Shown here piece after piece: positions 14,401 to 26,300 of a stretch of DNA of 64,000 nt. Location of the stretch: NCBI GenBank assembly GCA_037576195.1, contig CM075102.1:34654745-34718744 (forward strand). Direction: 5' to 3'. The notes beneath the pieces were generated by a model. The model saw nothing but the letters and a program-made list of their open reading frames with translations, made no database searches and was not told the DNA's origin. This DNA is from Phytoseiulus persimilis. Lineage: Eukaryota > Arthropoda > Arachnida > Mesostigmata > Phytoseiidae. A program made the position numbers and the translations under genes. Within the stretch, counting starts at the first letter, position 1, and every line of letters starts with the position of its first letter.

Positions 14401-15365
14401 AGAGGTTAAGAGCCGCCGGGCCAAAATTTCAGCATCATGTTTCTACCCGTAGAGTCAGTGGAATAGCATGAAGCCGACCCGGCGAGAGGGACTCCCGGCG
14501 ACCCCTTCATCTCTTATGACGGTGCTCCTCATTCAGGTTTTTGCAGTTTCATACATTGAGCCTCCATCTATTCATACACGATGGATAACACTTTATTCGT
14601 CGTTTCTCTCATCATCATCTCCCAATAAATATATCCGCAAGAATATGACATTAAATCGTCGTGGATAAGTCGTGTTGGCTTTTCGGTCGACACAGCCGCG
14701 AGCAGAGAAGAGCGATGGAAAACACCGCAGTCATTGATTCTGATCACGTATGAACAAGTTGACCTGTGACTGTAACAATCGCTCAGTCATCTTATTTACA
14801 AGTAGAGAAGGAGAACCGTATTTACAATTCCTTCTCAATGCTCGTTACTAGCGAAAGCCTAGTTCCCTCATTAATACAAGTAATACCCGAGACTAATACG
14901 ATGGGAGCACGCGGGGCATCCCTGGCTCCCAAAATCCGCTCAGCTTCTCGTCAGCAATGAATCTATGGAAAAAGGATTCGGACCTTCAGCGCGTTGTCTC
15001 ATCGCCGCTTGAGTGAGAATCATGAAGTTCAACTGCTGAGGTGTCAAGAGAGGTGCAGTCAGGAGAGTGGACGTATCCTTGAATGCAGCGTTGGGCAAGA
15101 GTGGGAAAAGCAAAGTATTTCCGTCAGCAGTTGAGAGATCTGGAAAGAGGAAGGATGCCCTAGAGAACGCTTCTATGGGGTAGATTCTGAAACTTCCTCC
15201 CGAGTAATAACTAGAGCCTTTAAGTTGGGGTGATTCTTTGGAACTATCCCATTAATAGCCCTGGATTGATCCTTTGCAGCGAGAGGGTAATTACGGAAAA
15301 ACACCTGAACTTCCAGGCTCTAGTCATAGCTGAGAGATTAGATCACCGGCCTGGATGCAGGATGA
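8470..15365. other. Region without a supported gene
   Basis: No family is recognisable. Minus-strand frames of 154, 137 and 89 codons overlap one another at 11451..11970, which is what locally GC-rich, stop-poor DNA gives by chance. The 137-codon frame at 11557..11970 reads most like protein, but I see no domain and no convincing splice sites. The segment could hold later exons or 3' sequence of the DM-domain gene, which is transcribed towards lower coordinates from 15850. Confidence 0.45.
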
Positions 15366-15850
15366 TCAGGACGGATCTACATGGATACTATTCTGATTTT
15401 GTTGGGGGAGAATGATCAAATTACCAAGGGGAAATTGACGGCTGGTTGGCCGAGTAGGACTCGTTCTTCCCGGGGCGTCGGATCCCTGTTCAGATCGCCA
15501 CCGATTGTCGTCTGCCGTGTCTTCAGCAAGTCTCTTCATCGCTTTGGCTGCATTTTCAGCTGCTTGTTGTTGCCTATGAGTTCGATCGGTTTTTAAGTCC
15601 AATGACTCACAGAGGTGCAACGACTCCAAGTGTTCAACGTTCGTTCTCGCTCCGAATGGACTCACCGTCGAAGCGCCACTTGCGCCGCCATGACACGTTG
15701 TCTCTCGACAACCAGGAGGCAGTTTGCGCACGGGCAGTCTCGCCATCTGCAGAGTTTTTTGTGACCTTTCAATGAAGAAACAACGCCATGATTTCTACAA
15801 CGTGCACATTTGGGTGATCGCAAGCGCGGCATCTCGGAGTTTGAGGATTC
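15366..15850 (-). CDS. DM-domain (DMRT family) transcription factor, two exons seen
   Basis: This is a predicted sequence-specific nuclear DNA-binding protein. Exon 15666..15850 follows an acceptor (TTACAG) and encodes a full DM zinc module starting [11 protein letters not shown]. It has six Cys and two His in the family order, and the recognition-helix stretch [14 protein letters not shown]. It ends at the donor CGACG|GTGAGT. Exon 15573 down to 15366 follows acceptor TCATAG and restores the frame ([19 protein letters not shown]), continuing the helix. It runs to a stop, but a donor such as CTTG|GTAATT may be used, so the true C-terminus is uncertain. A Met lies at 15832 just before the domain; an upstream exon may add N-terminal sequence. 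The [15 protein letters not shown] wording is closest, from memory, to the DMRT2/DMRT11E group rather than classic doublesex. DMRT proteins act in sexual differentiation and somite or nervous development; the role here is not known. Confidence 0.85.
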
Positions 15851-16249
15851 CTGTAACGAAGGGTCACGAGTCTTAGCTCGAAGTTCGCCCCCGGTTGATC
15901 GTGTTTTTTGATGCTCGTTCACACAGATTTCGAATAACTCCGAGACATGATTATCCGAACGAGCGACACGAATCACGCAAACAATTCCCTGCCTCGGGAC
16001 CACTGGTCGATGCTCATACCATCTTCAACTAACTAGCACTGGTGACACTCGAAGCTAGCGAACCGCGAGCTCTCCGGGGCTTTTGAAGCAGAGTGGAGTC
16101 GTAGCGAAGAGTGAACGATCTCTATGCCACAATTGAGTCTCTTCCACAGCTTTATGTTGCTCGTCATCTGGAAGGTTGGGTCGAGGAGGAGACCCAAGCA
16201 CCGGAAGGCGGAGCTTGAGGACATGTGTCTCTGGTTAAGAGGCTTGGTA

Positions 16250-16326
16250 CCTGGCGACCAGGGCGGCTGGCGAACAGGGAGGCTGGCGAGCAGTCGCTCA
16301 GGCTGGCGATCGGGCGGGCGGGCGGT
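16250..16326. repeat. GC-rich minisatellite with CTGGCGA core
   Basis: The word CTGGCGA occurs at 16251, 16267, 16283 and 16303, giving steps of 16, 16 and 20 bases. It is followed by a (CGGG)n-like tract. It lies about 400 bp upstream, in transcription terms, of the first DM-domain exon seen. The open frames crossing it are by-products of the repeat. Confidence 0.7.
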
Positions 16327-17641
16327 TCTCGGTACCCCGAAAGACACAGAAGACGACATTTAAACCAACAAAGATGTCCCCACAACACGCTCGATTGTTT
16401 GTAAACCGTTTAGAAGATCGCCGATAATTTCTCGACGCGGCTCGACCGAACCCACAACCTCACACAGTTCGTTCCCCAAACCCATAGCCATATGGACGCA
16501 CATTCATCATTAGCCGCTGGGTATCACAGCTCTGCTTCTAGAGCTACTGTGTCGCATTCGGAGAAACCCCTCTCAGACTCTGCCGTCTCATCCGACTGCT
16601 TGGCAGCGCTGTCCTCCTGACGAATCCGGGACCAAGTGAACGTGTTTGAGACTTCAAGTCAGGAGCGATGGGAAGCTCCGATCTGCCCGGATTCCTCCAT
16701 TGCCGGTGGGAACTGAGAGGGGGACTGGGAACTGCTTCCCCATCGCTGCTGTCCTGGGCTCCAATGGATTGCGAGAGCGTCCTCGTCGACCGTCTCGATG
16801 CGTGAATGGTCATCAGGCAATGGAATGCTCGCGGAACGATACTTCTTGAAACATTGTTCAATCTGGCCGCAGCGAAGACACCGGCGACATCAGGTGTGGC
16901 TGACGTCTGCGATAGAAGCTGCGATTGTAGCAGCAGTGGCGGAAGAAACAGCTACCATACAACAACAATAATGCAAGAGTGATGGTTGCTGCTTTGGTCG
17001 CGGGTAGAGGCGAGAATAAGGCTTTGCGAGTGTCTGATCTCTTTGAAAGAGGATAACGTGGAAATAGAGAACAAGGAGGAGGAGACCGAGAAGAAGAGGT
17101 CTGCCAGAGCTGTGACTTGGGACAGTTGGTGATGATGTTACCGCCACGATGGTTGTTGGCGTTGTTATATTTAACCTCATCAGGCGCGCAGCTTGTGAAC
17201 TCATTCATCACCAGAAGCGAAGGTACAAAGAAGCTTCCGTGTTTTGGCTGAAGATTACATCTCTTCGAGTCCACGCGGTTACTGCAGTAACAGCACTACA
17301 GTCAGTACATGCATTCCGCAGCAGATGTAGAAGACGATTGAAATAACACACTACGTTGGTTCCGCCAACAGCAACACGACAAACACAAGTTTCCCCAGGC
17401 GTTGTCTAATCCTCGCCGGAAGCGGAAGCACAAACCGACGAAGAAATGTTGGAACAACTTTCGTCAGTCCTCTCAGCTTCCGTGTCCTCGCCGTTGTTCT
17501 CTCAATCTCTGTCTCTTTCTCTCTGTCTCGCTCTCAAGATGCGATTCGGCGAGCGACGTACTGAAAGTATCTCCCCACGTGGAAATACGCTTGGAATGAT
17601 CGTTGCGGATCGGAAAGCTCAATTACGAAGGAGTTATGTTA

Positions 17642-17653
17642 GGGGGGGGGGGG
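17642..17653. repeat. Homopolymer G run (12 bases)
   Basis: There are twelve consecutive G residues on the plus strand, a likely site of length variation or assembly error. Confidence 0.85.
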
Positions 17654-20600
17654 CGGCACAGGACTTTTTTGTTGAATGTAACGCATTCAGAAATCGCACC
17701 ACGTCCCCCAATCGCCCACAGATCATCCACGGTTCAGTCTTTTGACTTCTCGTTTTCCATACTATGGCCCTTTCGGTACACCAGTCGGGAAATCCAGGGG
17801 TCTACTCGCCCTCCTCCCCCCTTTTCCTGAAAATGGACATGCAGCACGCATCCTAGCGGTTGAGAGCTCTTAGAAGCTCTGATGACATCAATATTATATG
17901 TCTGCAACAGTTGTGTGGATAACATTTCAGAAAAAGTCAAAGGTGAATTATGAAAGGTTCCCTCCTGGTGGCCCTTCTTACAAGCGAATGCTCGAGCCTA
18001 CCTGACTTTTGGGTGCAATGGGTGGAAGCTTTGCCCTCCAAGAATCGTTGCGAACTCTGATTGAAATTAACCAGAATCAGGAACAGATAACAGGTATTCA
18101 CAGAATTTATTCGTAGTTAGACACAGTCCGTCCGAGCGCCACTCTGCGCAAACATTGTGGCGAAAGACGAGAACTTTTGCCTGCCTAGAGTGCTTTTATG
18201 AAGCACAGTGATTGCTACTCTCGAGTCGAGAACCGTTCCCGTGATCTACATCGATCTTGGGAAACAAATGAGTAGTACTCCCGAGTCTCTGAATTCAAGA
18301 GTCAGCTGGTCTCCAAATCACAAATTCCAAGCAACAGCTGGGACAGCCTCAAGCAGGAGAGCACTGAACCCACAGCGTACTTCACACGACATGATCCCAA
18401 TTTCATTCTGAGTTAGGTGCCTCACTCTGAGAAGTTTTTCAGGCCCTGGATGATCCGTGTGCTGAAATATTCCTTGTGAGCGGGAATTCATGGTACTTCG
18501 TCTCTCGCTGCTCTCAGTGCTGGGAAGGAAACTCCTAAGTGCTTCTCTCCGAAGATTCTCGACTCTCTATCCTCGGAGAGAGTTCACGAGCTTTCCCATG
18601 AAGAAACGCCCAGAAATATCTCCAAAATGGGCATGACGCAATCGAATCTCCACGAAGGAGCGTCTTGCTGGGATGGCTTCATCATTCTCGATTCGATTAG
18701 GTTTTTCTTGATCTCTGATCCCGAGATACAGCTACATCTCCCCAAGGCCTGTTTCACCGCCATAGAAACAAAGTATCCAGCAGGAGAATCCAGTTGCCAA
18801 ATGGAAGAAAAGTAGAAACGGAGATTCGCAACTCGAGGCCCAATCAGCACTGACATCTTTTTCCAGACTAATCGAGCTCGCTCGTTCCTCTGCCCTCCAA
18901 CCAGCCTGACAGAAAGTTTGCCAGTACCGACTGCTAGCTCTTTCGTAGATTTGTCCGATCCTTCGGTTCTTGTTCATTCCCGACAAGCAACAGTTATCAC
19001 CTTATCTCGAACGAGCCTGTTGGCTTGTCCATTACGCCATTACTTCGAGCATCGTGTGTTGATGGTGCTGCTCTAGATTTTATCGGAACAGTTGCATCCT
19101 CTCACGAACGAATGAGCCTTACAGACGCACGGATGGACGGACGGAGCTAAGAGCGAATCGACCGAGCAGCAGCGATGAGATCCTGATCTCGGCTGATAAC
19201 CCCAGTTTGCTTCTTAGGAGAAGTCCGTTGCTAAGAGCGACCAGAAACAACCTATGCTCACTCACTCTCCGTGAAATGCCGGACAACGACTCGCATCCTT
19301 CCGATGCCTGAGCAGCTCTGAAAATTATAGTTCTCATGTTGAAAGCCTGGGGGAAAGTTTGTGGTCACCACTGAGCTCTCGTTCCCATGTCATACATTCA
19401 TCTTCCCTCCGGTTTCCCTCGGTCAGAATGGCATCCTGCGCATAATGTCCCCCTCCTAAACAACACGAATAGGGGTGAAAGCATTGTTACGTCAAATCTT
19501 GGTGTTTTTGGGACTCTCACTGATCGCAATTCGCCTCACAGAACGCAGTTGGAGATACTCGTGCTCGGCCCCAAGGAAGTTCAGCAGTTACGAAGGGGAG
19601 CGCGCTGCTGCAAAACCACGATTGCGTGAATCCGCGAAAATGCTCTCGACCTTCGAATGGCCCGTTGTACTAATTATACACACACAAGTTTGGCTCGAGT
19701 AGACTGCGGTTTCGATAGGCGGATAAATCGGACGATCCCCGGGTTGTGGTTCCTGGATTCCAATCGGTTAGTAGTCAGCTGGAAGTCCTGGTTTCGCAAA
19801 ACGAGTCACCGGACAGAAGAGCGGCACCGCCTGGAATCGTTGCTGTGCCACATTCCGATTTGGTCTCCATAGTTTCGGCCCTCTGAGAATCTACACTTGA
19901 CACCTGCTCTCTCGAGCGGCGGCGCGTTTCAAGGTGAACCTGAGGCGAAACGCAGGCGTTCGTTCGTCAGAACTCTGGAGCGCTTTCTGCTCAACGGCTC
20001 TCAATCAATCGCCGTCTTCTTGCTCGGAACGTTAGGAGAAACTCACTCGCTCCTCAAAAGCACATCTCCGACGCTCCCTTGAAACAGCTTACACATACCG
20101 ACACATTAGCTCCCGGCCACGAGGTGCGGCCCGACTTTTGACTGGTGCGTCCGAGCGCGGCTCACACGCGTCGTGGTACCTTCCACAAAAAGCACATGCT
20201 CGCCCTCCGCCTCGGAATCATCTCGGCTCCTTCCACGCGAAATCTCTCTCAAGCCAGGGTTATTTCCTTGCACAACCAGCTGGTTGGTCGTGCCCTCCTG
20301 AGGTTTGTGAGGACCGCCCGGGCGAGCATTGAACTGGACTAGCAGGAACGGTGAAAAAGTGATTCCAGATTCACTCTGCTGATCCGCGTAGCCGGGAGAA
20401 GCTCATTCAGTGAGCGACTACACAAAATAGCCCCAACTGCTTCACGCGATCTCGACGAAGCCATCGGGACGGCTCTGAGAGGAAGAGAGAGTCCGACTGG
20501 TATAATGAGACCTCTCGTGCTCTAGAAGTGTTTACCGCGTGTGTTTGAAGACACCGCCCCGCACCTATGTGGAAAACGCCGGATAGCTTCCAGAATAGAA

Positions 20601-21348
20601 TGTGGAGAAGCATTAAGAGAAACAACACACTCAGACACCGGCGGTACAACGACACCGAAAATGCTCTTCCTCCTCCTTTTCATTAGGGATGCAGCGGCGC
20701 GCAACGCAAACTAAGAGTTCGAACAACGACGCTTTCTCGAATGAGGAGGCGACGGACGAGAGTACGCCGACCAACACAAAGGATTCTGAAGCTGCCGCCG
20801 ACAGCCTGGAATTTCCAGAGAAACACCGCCAGGGTACAAAGTTTAACATGACCTGCGAGACGGCAGTGAGCAACAATGTAGTCTTGGAAAGACTGGCAGG
20901 AGAGCTCTCATGCGACGATTGTTCCGTGGTGTTCCGAACGCAAACAACGGACCGGAAAACGAATCGATGCACGAATGCTTCTTTCTTCAACGAAAGAGAG
21001 AGAGTTTTTCTATGAGAAGACGGACGATTTCCTGCAGTTTTCCGCTGCGTCGAATGGTGACCCCTAAACCTCTGAAGATGTCTATTTCAGGATGCTTCTC
21101 ACTTGGTTCAGGCGGAAGATGTTCAGCGAAAGCCCCCGTCGGATCGAACCGACTGGTCATGGCATCTGAGGGAACCTGACAAGGTGAGACAGCGACAACA
21201 GAATGATTGGCTGACGTCAATCGACGTGAGCGCAGTGATATCCGTTTCCTTCCGAAATCCTGCCGAATTCTCCCGAACTCTGCTTCGGCGTCTCCGTGAC
21301 CTTCTAAGAGATGACCATTTTGGCGTCATCTGAACATCGAACTCGAGT

Positions 21349-21354
21349 TTTATT
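21349..21354 (-). terminator. Polyadenylation hexamer AATAAA overlapping the stop codon
   Basis: On the minus strand the last codons AAA AAA TAA A create AATAAA across the TAA stop of the secreted-protein gene. If used, the 3' UTR would be only about 10 to 30 bases long. Confidence 0.4.
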
Positions 21355-22447
21355 TTTTTGGAATAATCACAATAATGTTACCATTGGCCGCCCTTTCCCC
21401 TCTGAATGAGTACGACGGGCTCTCTTTCCGCTCTCTCCTGGACGAGTAGAAGTTCTCTGCCAAATTTGGCCCCTGCACCTCGTCATCTTCCTCGTTTGAC
21501 GTCCGCCCTATCGGAGGCTTTCTCGGCTTGGGTGCTTTCGGTGCAGGAACGGCTGCGAAATCCAATTTCAAAACAACTGTTACACATGTCAAGAAGAATC
21601 CCGAAACATCGGCCGTGAGTCTTCTGGGGGATTGTCTTTTGGGCGGAAGGCCGAAGCCAGAGCCCACGAGTTTTGAGCTTCGCAAAACAACCTACCGTAA
21701 AGCTTCCGTTTCCTCGAATACTGATTCCTGTTCTCAGCCTCGGGCCACATCCCTTTATATCGCTTGAATCTACCCTCGAGCAGATTACGCAAGACTCTCT
21801 CTTTTATAATCACTCCATCTTCGAAGTTTTCCAGATCGTATCGGCTGTTGTAAGCCACTGGATCCACAACGACGGGTATCGCACTCAGTGGCAATTGCTG
21901 TTGATGGGAAACGACAGCTGAGAGATCATTCACGGGGAGAGCTGTCCGTTATGGGAAGCCACGTGCTCAACTCACCCTCGGGCCCTGCTGAACGGGATGT
22001 TTCGGGTGCGCGTAAGTGAAAAAATTCATCGGGCTGTGCTGAACCTGTATCAGATGGGTTGGTTCTTGGTGCAAAGGAGCCTCCTGTGTTTGATACGGCA
22101 CCGATGGCGGTAGCACAGAGAATAGCAACGGGGCGAAGAACGTGTTATGGTTCACATACCCGGGCGGAGCCAAACCTGTTTCTAATGCAACAGATATCAT
22201 TCGTACGATTCCCAAAAGGAACTTGTAATACTCCGTAAACAGCACAGCGTAGGACTGAGCTACAGCGTCTATTTTGAGCGACCAGTCTTTCGGACCCACC
22301 AATGGTGTTGACAACTTCAACCTGGTGCTGTCCACTCCGTCGAGTCAAGTTGCTTCGGAACCAATTTTCGGCCTCGGTGATCTTCGACACTGCTCTCGGA
22401 GCGCATTGAGCCGTGGCGATGAGGAACACGACCGGTCCTATCTTCAT
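21350..22447 (-). CDS. Predicted secreted, basic, Cys-poor protein of unknown family (4 exons, 260 residues)
   Basis: The exons are 22300..22447, 21976..22181, 21696..21897 and 21350..21576. Their lengths sum to 783 bases, an exact codon multiple, and all junctions are GT-AG with matching phases (0 after exon 2, 1 after exons 1 and 3). The N-terminus MKIGPVVFLIATAQCAP is a likely signal peptide. A possible glycosylation site (NLT) follows. Residues about 50 to 118 are rich in Pro, His and Gln. Exon 3 is charged (YDLENFEDGVIIKERVL). The C-terminal half has several basic clusters (RFKRYK, SRKRK, SRRERK) that could be proprotein cleavage sites. No Cys occurs after the signal region. I do not recognise a family. 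The first intron is the weakest part: its donor is GTGGGT, and the sequence it removes is open in the exon 2 frame, so an unspliced or alternative N-terminus is possible. Exons 2 to 4 are better supported. It starts 905 bp past the ABCG stop, on the same strand. Confidence 0.6.
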
Positions 22448-23352
22448 CACGGTGCGCAAGCTATCTCATCGGGTTTGCCGACTGTGAGCCGATGAGTATC
22501 GGTTTTAAAACACTGAAGCGGCCGGTCACCAAACTGCGAGGGCTTCAGTTATCGGTTTTTCGAGACGAAGGGATTATCTTCCGATGACGGACCGCTCGCT
22601 TCTCAACACATTGTTCATTAAGATGACGTTTCCGACTCGCTGCGTCGCGTTCGGCATGCCTGCGTGAAGCCAGTAGCGTTTTCCCTTTCGAGCGCTGTTG
22701 TCGACGGCGCATGGTACTTCGTCCGTCGCAGCTGCAACTGTATGTGTATGGCATCCTATCTGCATGTTATTGCCGGTGTATCAGACAGAATGACGCTCGC
22801 TAACTCGCTAGTTTGCTTATTCCTTCCTCAGTCTATCCATCTTCAACGCAGAGCAAGTCTGGTTGTTCGTTAGGGTCTTCCCTCCGTGCAAGGTTGTTTC
22901 TCGTATTGGCTGCGAGCTCATTGCACCTCTCCTACACGCTCGGCGCGAGTCTTGTATTCGAATTGATTATCGCATGTGCGACTCAAGCACTCTTCGCAAT
23001 CGGTGCTTCGTTTGCCTGGGAGCTCCAGCTCCGATTATTCTGGGCTCTGCTAGATGGAACTGGCCAGGATAAGAGGGCGATTTTTGCTCGAGTTCAGAAA
23101 TTTATTGGATAAATGAATTGAAGAGCAATGCATTCACAAAACTCATCTGACCCGATTGTGATCCTGATTCCGAGCCCAACGCGGCTAATGCTTATATACA
23201 ATGAAACTTGTCTCGGGATCCGGGACGGCAGACGCAAGACATGTGAGTTTTAGCGGTGCGGTTTTTTCTTTTATCGTTCGGAACAAATATCTTTTGACTG
23301 CATGGCATCGGTGTTGGAGTGTACGTGTGAGCGAGCTGTAGGGTATGTTAGC
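22448..23352. other. Intergenic interval between ABCG and the secreted-protein gene
   Basis: This 905 bp interval should hold the ABCG 3' UTR and the promoter of the secreted-protein gene. A minus-strand AATAAA lies at 23101..23106. Open frames on the plus strand (for example 22813..23112) show no family features. Confidence 0.5.
23101..23106 (-). terminator. Candidate polyadenylation signal of the ABCG gene
   Basis: The plus strand reads TTTATT, so the minus-strand transcript reads AATAAA about 250 bases after the ABCG stop codon, a normal 3' UTR distance. Confidence 0.5.
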
Positions 23353-26300
23353 TCAGTCCCTGAATTTTATCTTTATCGAGGCTGGCAGTGGAATTATGTG
23401 GAGGATGACATTGACGAGATACATGCCGCCGATGAAACCGAAAGACAGCCCGAAGTTCAGCCAGTACTGGAGATCGATCTGGGCTGTGCCTCGTCCAGTT
23501 CGGTATTTTTGCGAGATGAAGTGACCCCCGTTCACGAAGAAGCAGCGGCCTGGGTCGACGTTCGGTCCACATGAGGTTCCATTCAACGAGGGTACGTAGT
23601 CCAGGGTCGAGTAGTTCTCGAATTCGTTCTGATACAGGAAAGCGCCGGCGTAACGATGCATTACGCCGTAGCTGGCGTAATAGGCCCAGTCGGGCATCAC
23701 AACAAGAGACCTGGAAGCGGAAACACAAATACTTTCACTATGGTTCCCGTGGATCGAGTTCCTCCGGAATGGAGAGAAGAGCTGTACAAGCCCGATTCGT
23801 AGGCACGGCATACGGCACAGACGGGAGTCAGCGAGTCGTCGAGGGGACGTTCGGAAGGAACCCTTCGGCGAGGCGGAAAGTGGAAGCCCACGCATCGCAG
23901 ACCCCCTGCCCGTGACGCCGCGTATGTTCGATCAAAATCGCAGCGGTAGCAGGTGACCCTTTTTACCCAAGATTCATCTGTATGACGGAAGAGGGAAAAA
24001 TACGTGAGCCGCCAGCGAGCTTAGTGGAGAAAGAGTGACGTCCCTCATCGGCAAGTCTTTAATACGTTTCCCTTTCAGTGGGTTTCCAATTTCGTGAGTT
24101 GGTGGCGGTGAGCAGTTCAATTTTGTTAATGAACAACTCCCTTGTATGGTTGAATCCAAGTGAAACTCGAGAAGTTTTGTAGCTGCTGCACGGCAATACC
24201 GCCGTCCGTCGCCACTTGTTAGGTGACGCCCGCGAAAAGTTAGAACATGACGCCGGTGGGGTCTCTCTGAAAAGCCCTGATTCATTGGGATGGCTTCGCC
24301 GGGCGCTGCCTTTCAGATCTTGAATTCTTCGAGTGCCCCCGTTTCATGCGAGAATTAATAGAGCACAAATTCATGTTCGCGCTTATCGACAGCGATCTAT
24401 CAATAGTTGACGCGTGGACGGATCGAAAATTACTTACTTTACGCCTCCGGAAGCGAGCGTGATGTAAATGGCCAAAATGTACAAGGACGTCACGCAAGCC
24501 GTGTACGAGCTGCGGATCACCATCATCAATGCGACAGTTTGCTGCTCTGCGAAAGCGTAGAAACACCAGAGAATCGCACAAAACGGCGCCCAGCGCTCCC
24601 ATTCGGGACGCATTCCAGCAGCTCTGGAATGATAAATTGGTTTTATTGAGTTTTTCGCCTTCGGCTGCTCTTGCTCTCCCTATGCCCCGTGTCTAGTTAG
24701 GAGCCATTGTAGATTCGCGATTCGCTCGCTCGATAATCAAATGTATCACGTCATCTGCAACTTTGTCGCTCGAATGACTACTGGAGAACAAGGCCGCCTC
24801 TGCTGCCGACGACGGGTCGTGAGGCGGGTGCGCGTGTGAGTGTGGGTTCGGGTCTGTCTGAGCGACAAAGAAGGAATGAGGGAACTCAGACAGCCAGTCA
24901 GTCACTCAAATCTTCTAGCGGAAACCCCACTGCAGCGACGGAAGCCGGGACGCGAACGCTAATGGATCTTGTGTGAATCGAGTCGAACTTCTCCATGACA
25001 TCGAGATGTTCAACGCACGGGACGTTCTACTAGATGAAGCGGACGGGAAAACCCCCAGGAAAGACTATTTGCCATCAACGAGTCTACCTTCTCAAACATG
25101 AATCTTCTAGTCCCAACGCTGCTTCATTGTTTGACTGTCGCCGTTTATGGACTATCTGGCAGTTCCGGACCTCTATTCCTCTCCCCATGTTCCGTTCCGA
25201 AGGAACGCTAACAGCCAATTAGTCATTGTTCTCTTGAAGACATGACCCCGTCGTCAAGCGCTCAGAAAGGGTTGAAGTGAGTCTTTATTCGTGCTCCTAC
25301 TTTCAGGCTCTTCGATGATGCATTAAAGAGAACGCGAGTCAATGAATCATCGGAAAGTCCGTCGCGCCCTCTCTCAGCCAAGATAATGGCCGAAACGGAT
25401 CGTTCGAAGCGCACCGAAGCCTGATTCAGCGAGATTATCGGTGTTCCAACCATAGGCAGCGGCCTAACAGGATTCGGAATGTGCACGCAGAATGGGCATC
25501 TCGGCTGGTTGATTTGCGTTAGCCACAGCGAACGGCGAGTGAGGTCGTTGCTCAGGAGAATAAGTATTCGAGACTTCGCATGTTCGTTGACGAGCTCTGT
25601 CCGATATTATGAACTTTTGAGAAGTGGCAGTAACTGCTTAGCAAACAGATGGTCCTAAGTTCCGACGTCATGATATGTAGACTCGACTTTCGTCCTTCTG
25701 CTCCAGATATAGATGTTGTCATCGTTGCCCATGTCGTCGTGTTCGTTGAAAGACGGATTCAGCGGCGCGGGTCGACCCCTCAAGTCTCGTGAATTCCGCC
25801 TCGGTTCAATGGTCAGACTCTGTTGTTTGAGTCTCTTCCACAATGAGCAAGAGTGTGTTTATGAGGCATTCCTTGCTTTGTTGATCATCCGACGACGACA
25901 ACGAGGACTGTCGGTTACTCGATGTTGTGTGAGCTGCTGTCATCGCGACATCACGGAAGCTGTCATTCCTCCCATCATTTCTATCATCATTCTTATCATG
26001 GCCGTCGACGTTCGGTGTCATCAAAAAGCCCTGATGCTCGGGAACTCTGGGAAACCAAAGGGGGAAGTAAAGGCGAACCCCTGTCACCCGAGAGGCGAGG
26101 GCCCGAACAATGAGCCTGGGTGTCTCTCTTTACGGAATCTTGTTTGGGTGCTGCCCTCCTGAATGAGTAATTTCCAGCGGAGATGTTCGCTCGAATTTGT
26201 GGGCCGTCTTGATGAATCATTCCGGCGTCAGAACCCCGAGAGTGGCGGTGTCATAGACCCAGACATGTGAGTTTCCAGCGCTTGTAGTGCGTCTGGAGTC

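Larger units (their letters stand above)
15851..21349. other. Region without a supported gene
   Basis: This is the upstream side of the DM-domain gene and the downstream side of the secreted-protein gene. It contains a GC-rich minisatellite near 16250..16326 and a 12-base G run at 17642..17653. A plus-strand frame at 20689..21015 (108 codons, real ATG, Ser/Thr/Glu/Asp-rich start) resembles no family I know, and the opposite strand is open too. Promoter and 5' exons of the DM gene probably lie in the lower part, but I cannot place them. Confidence 0.45.

Noticed and set aside
25713-26162. 149-codon plus-strand open frame
   Set aside because: It lies inside an ABCG intron on the other strand and has no recognisable domain or splice context.
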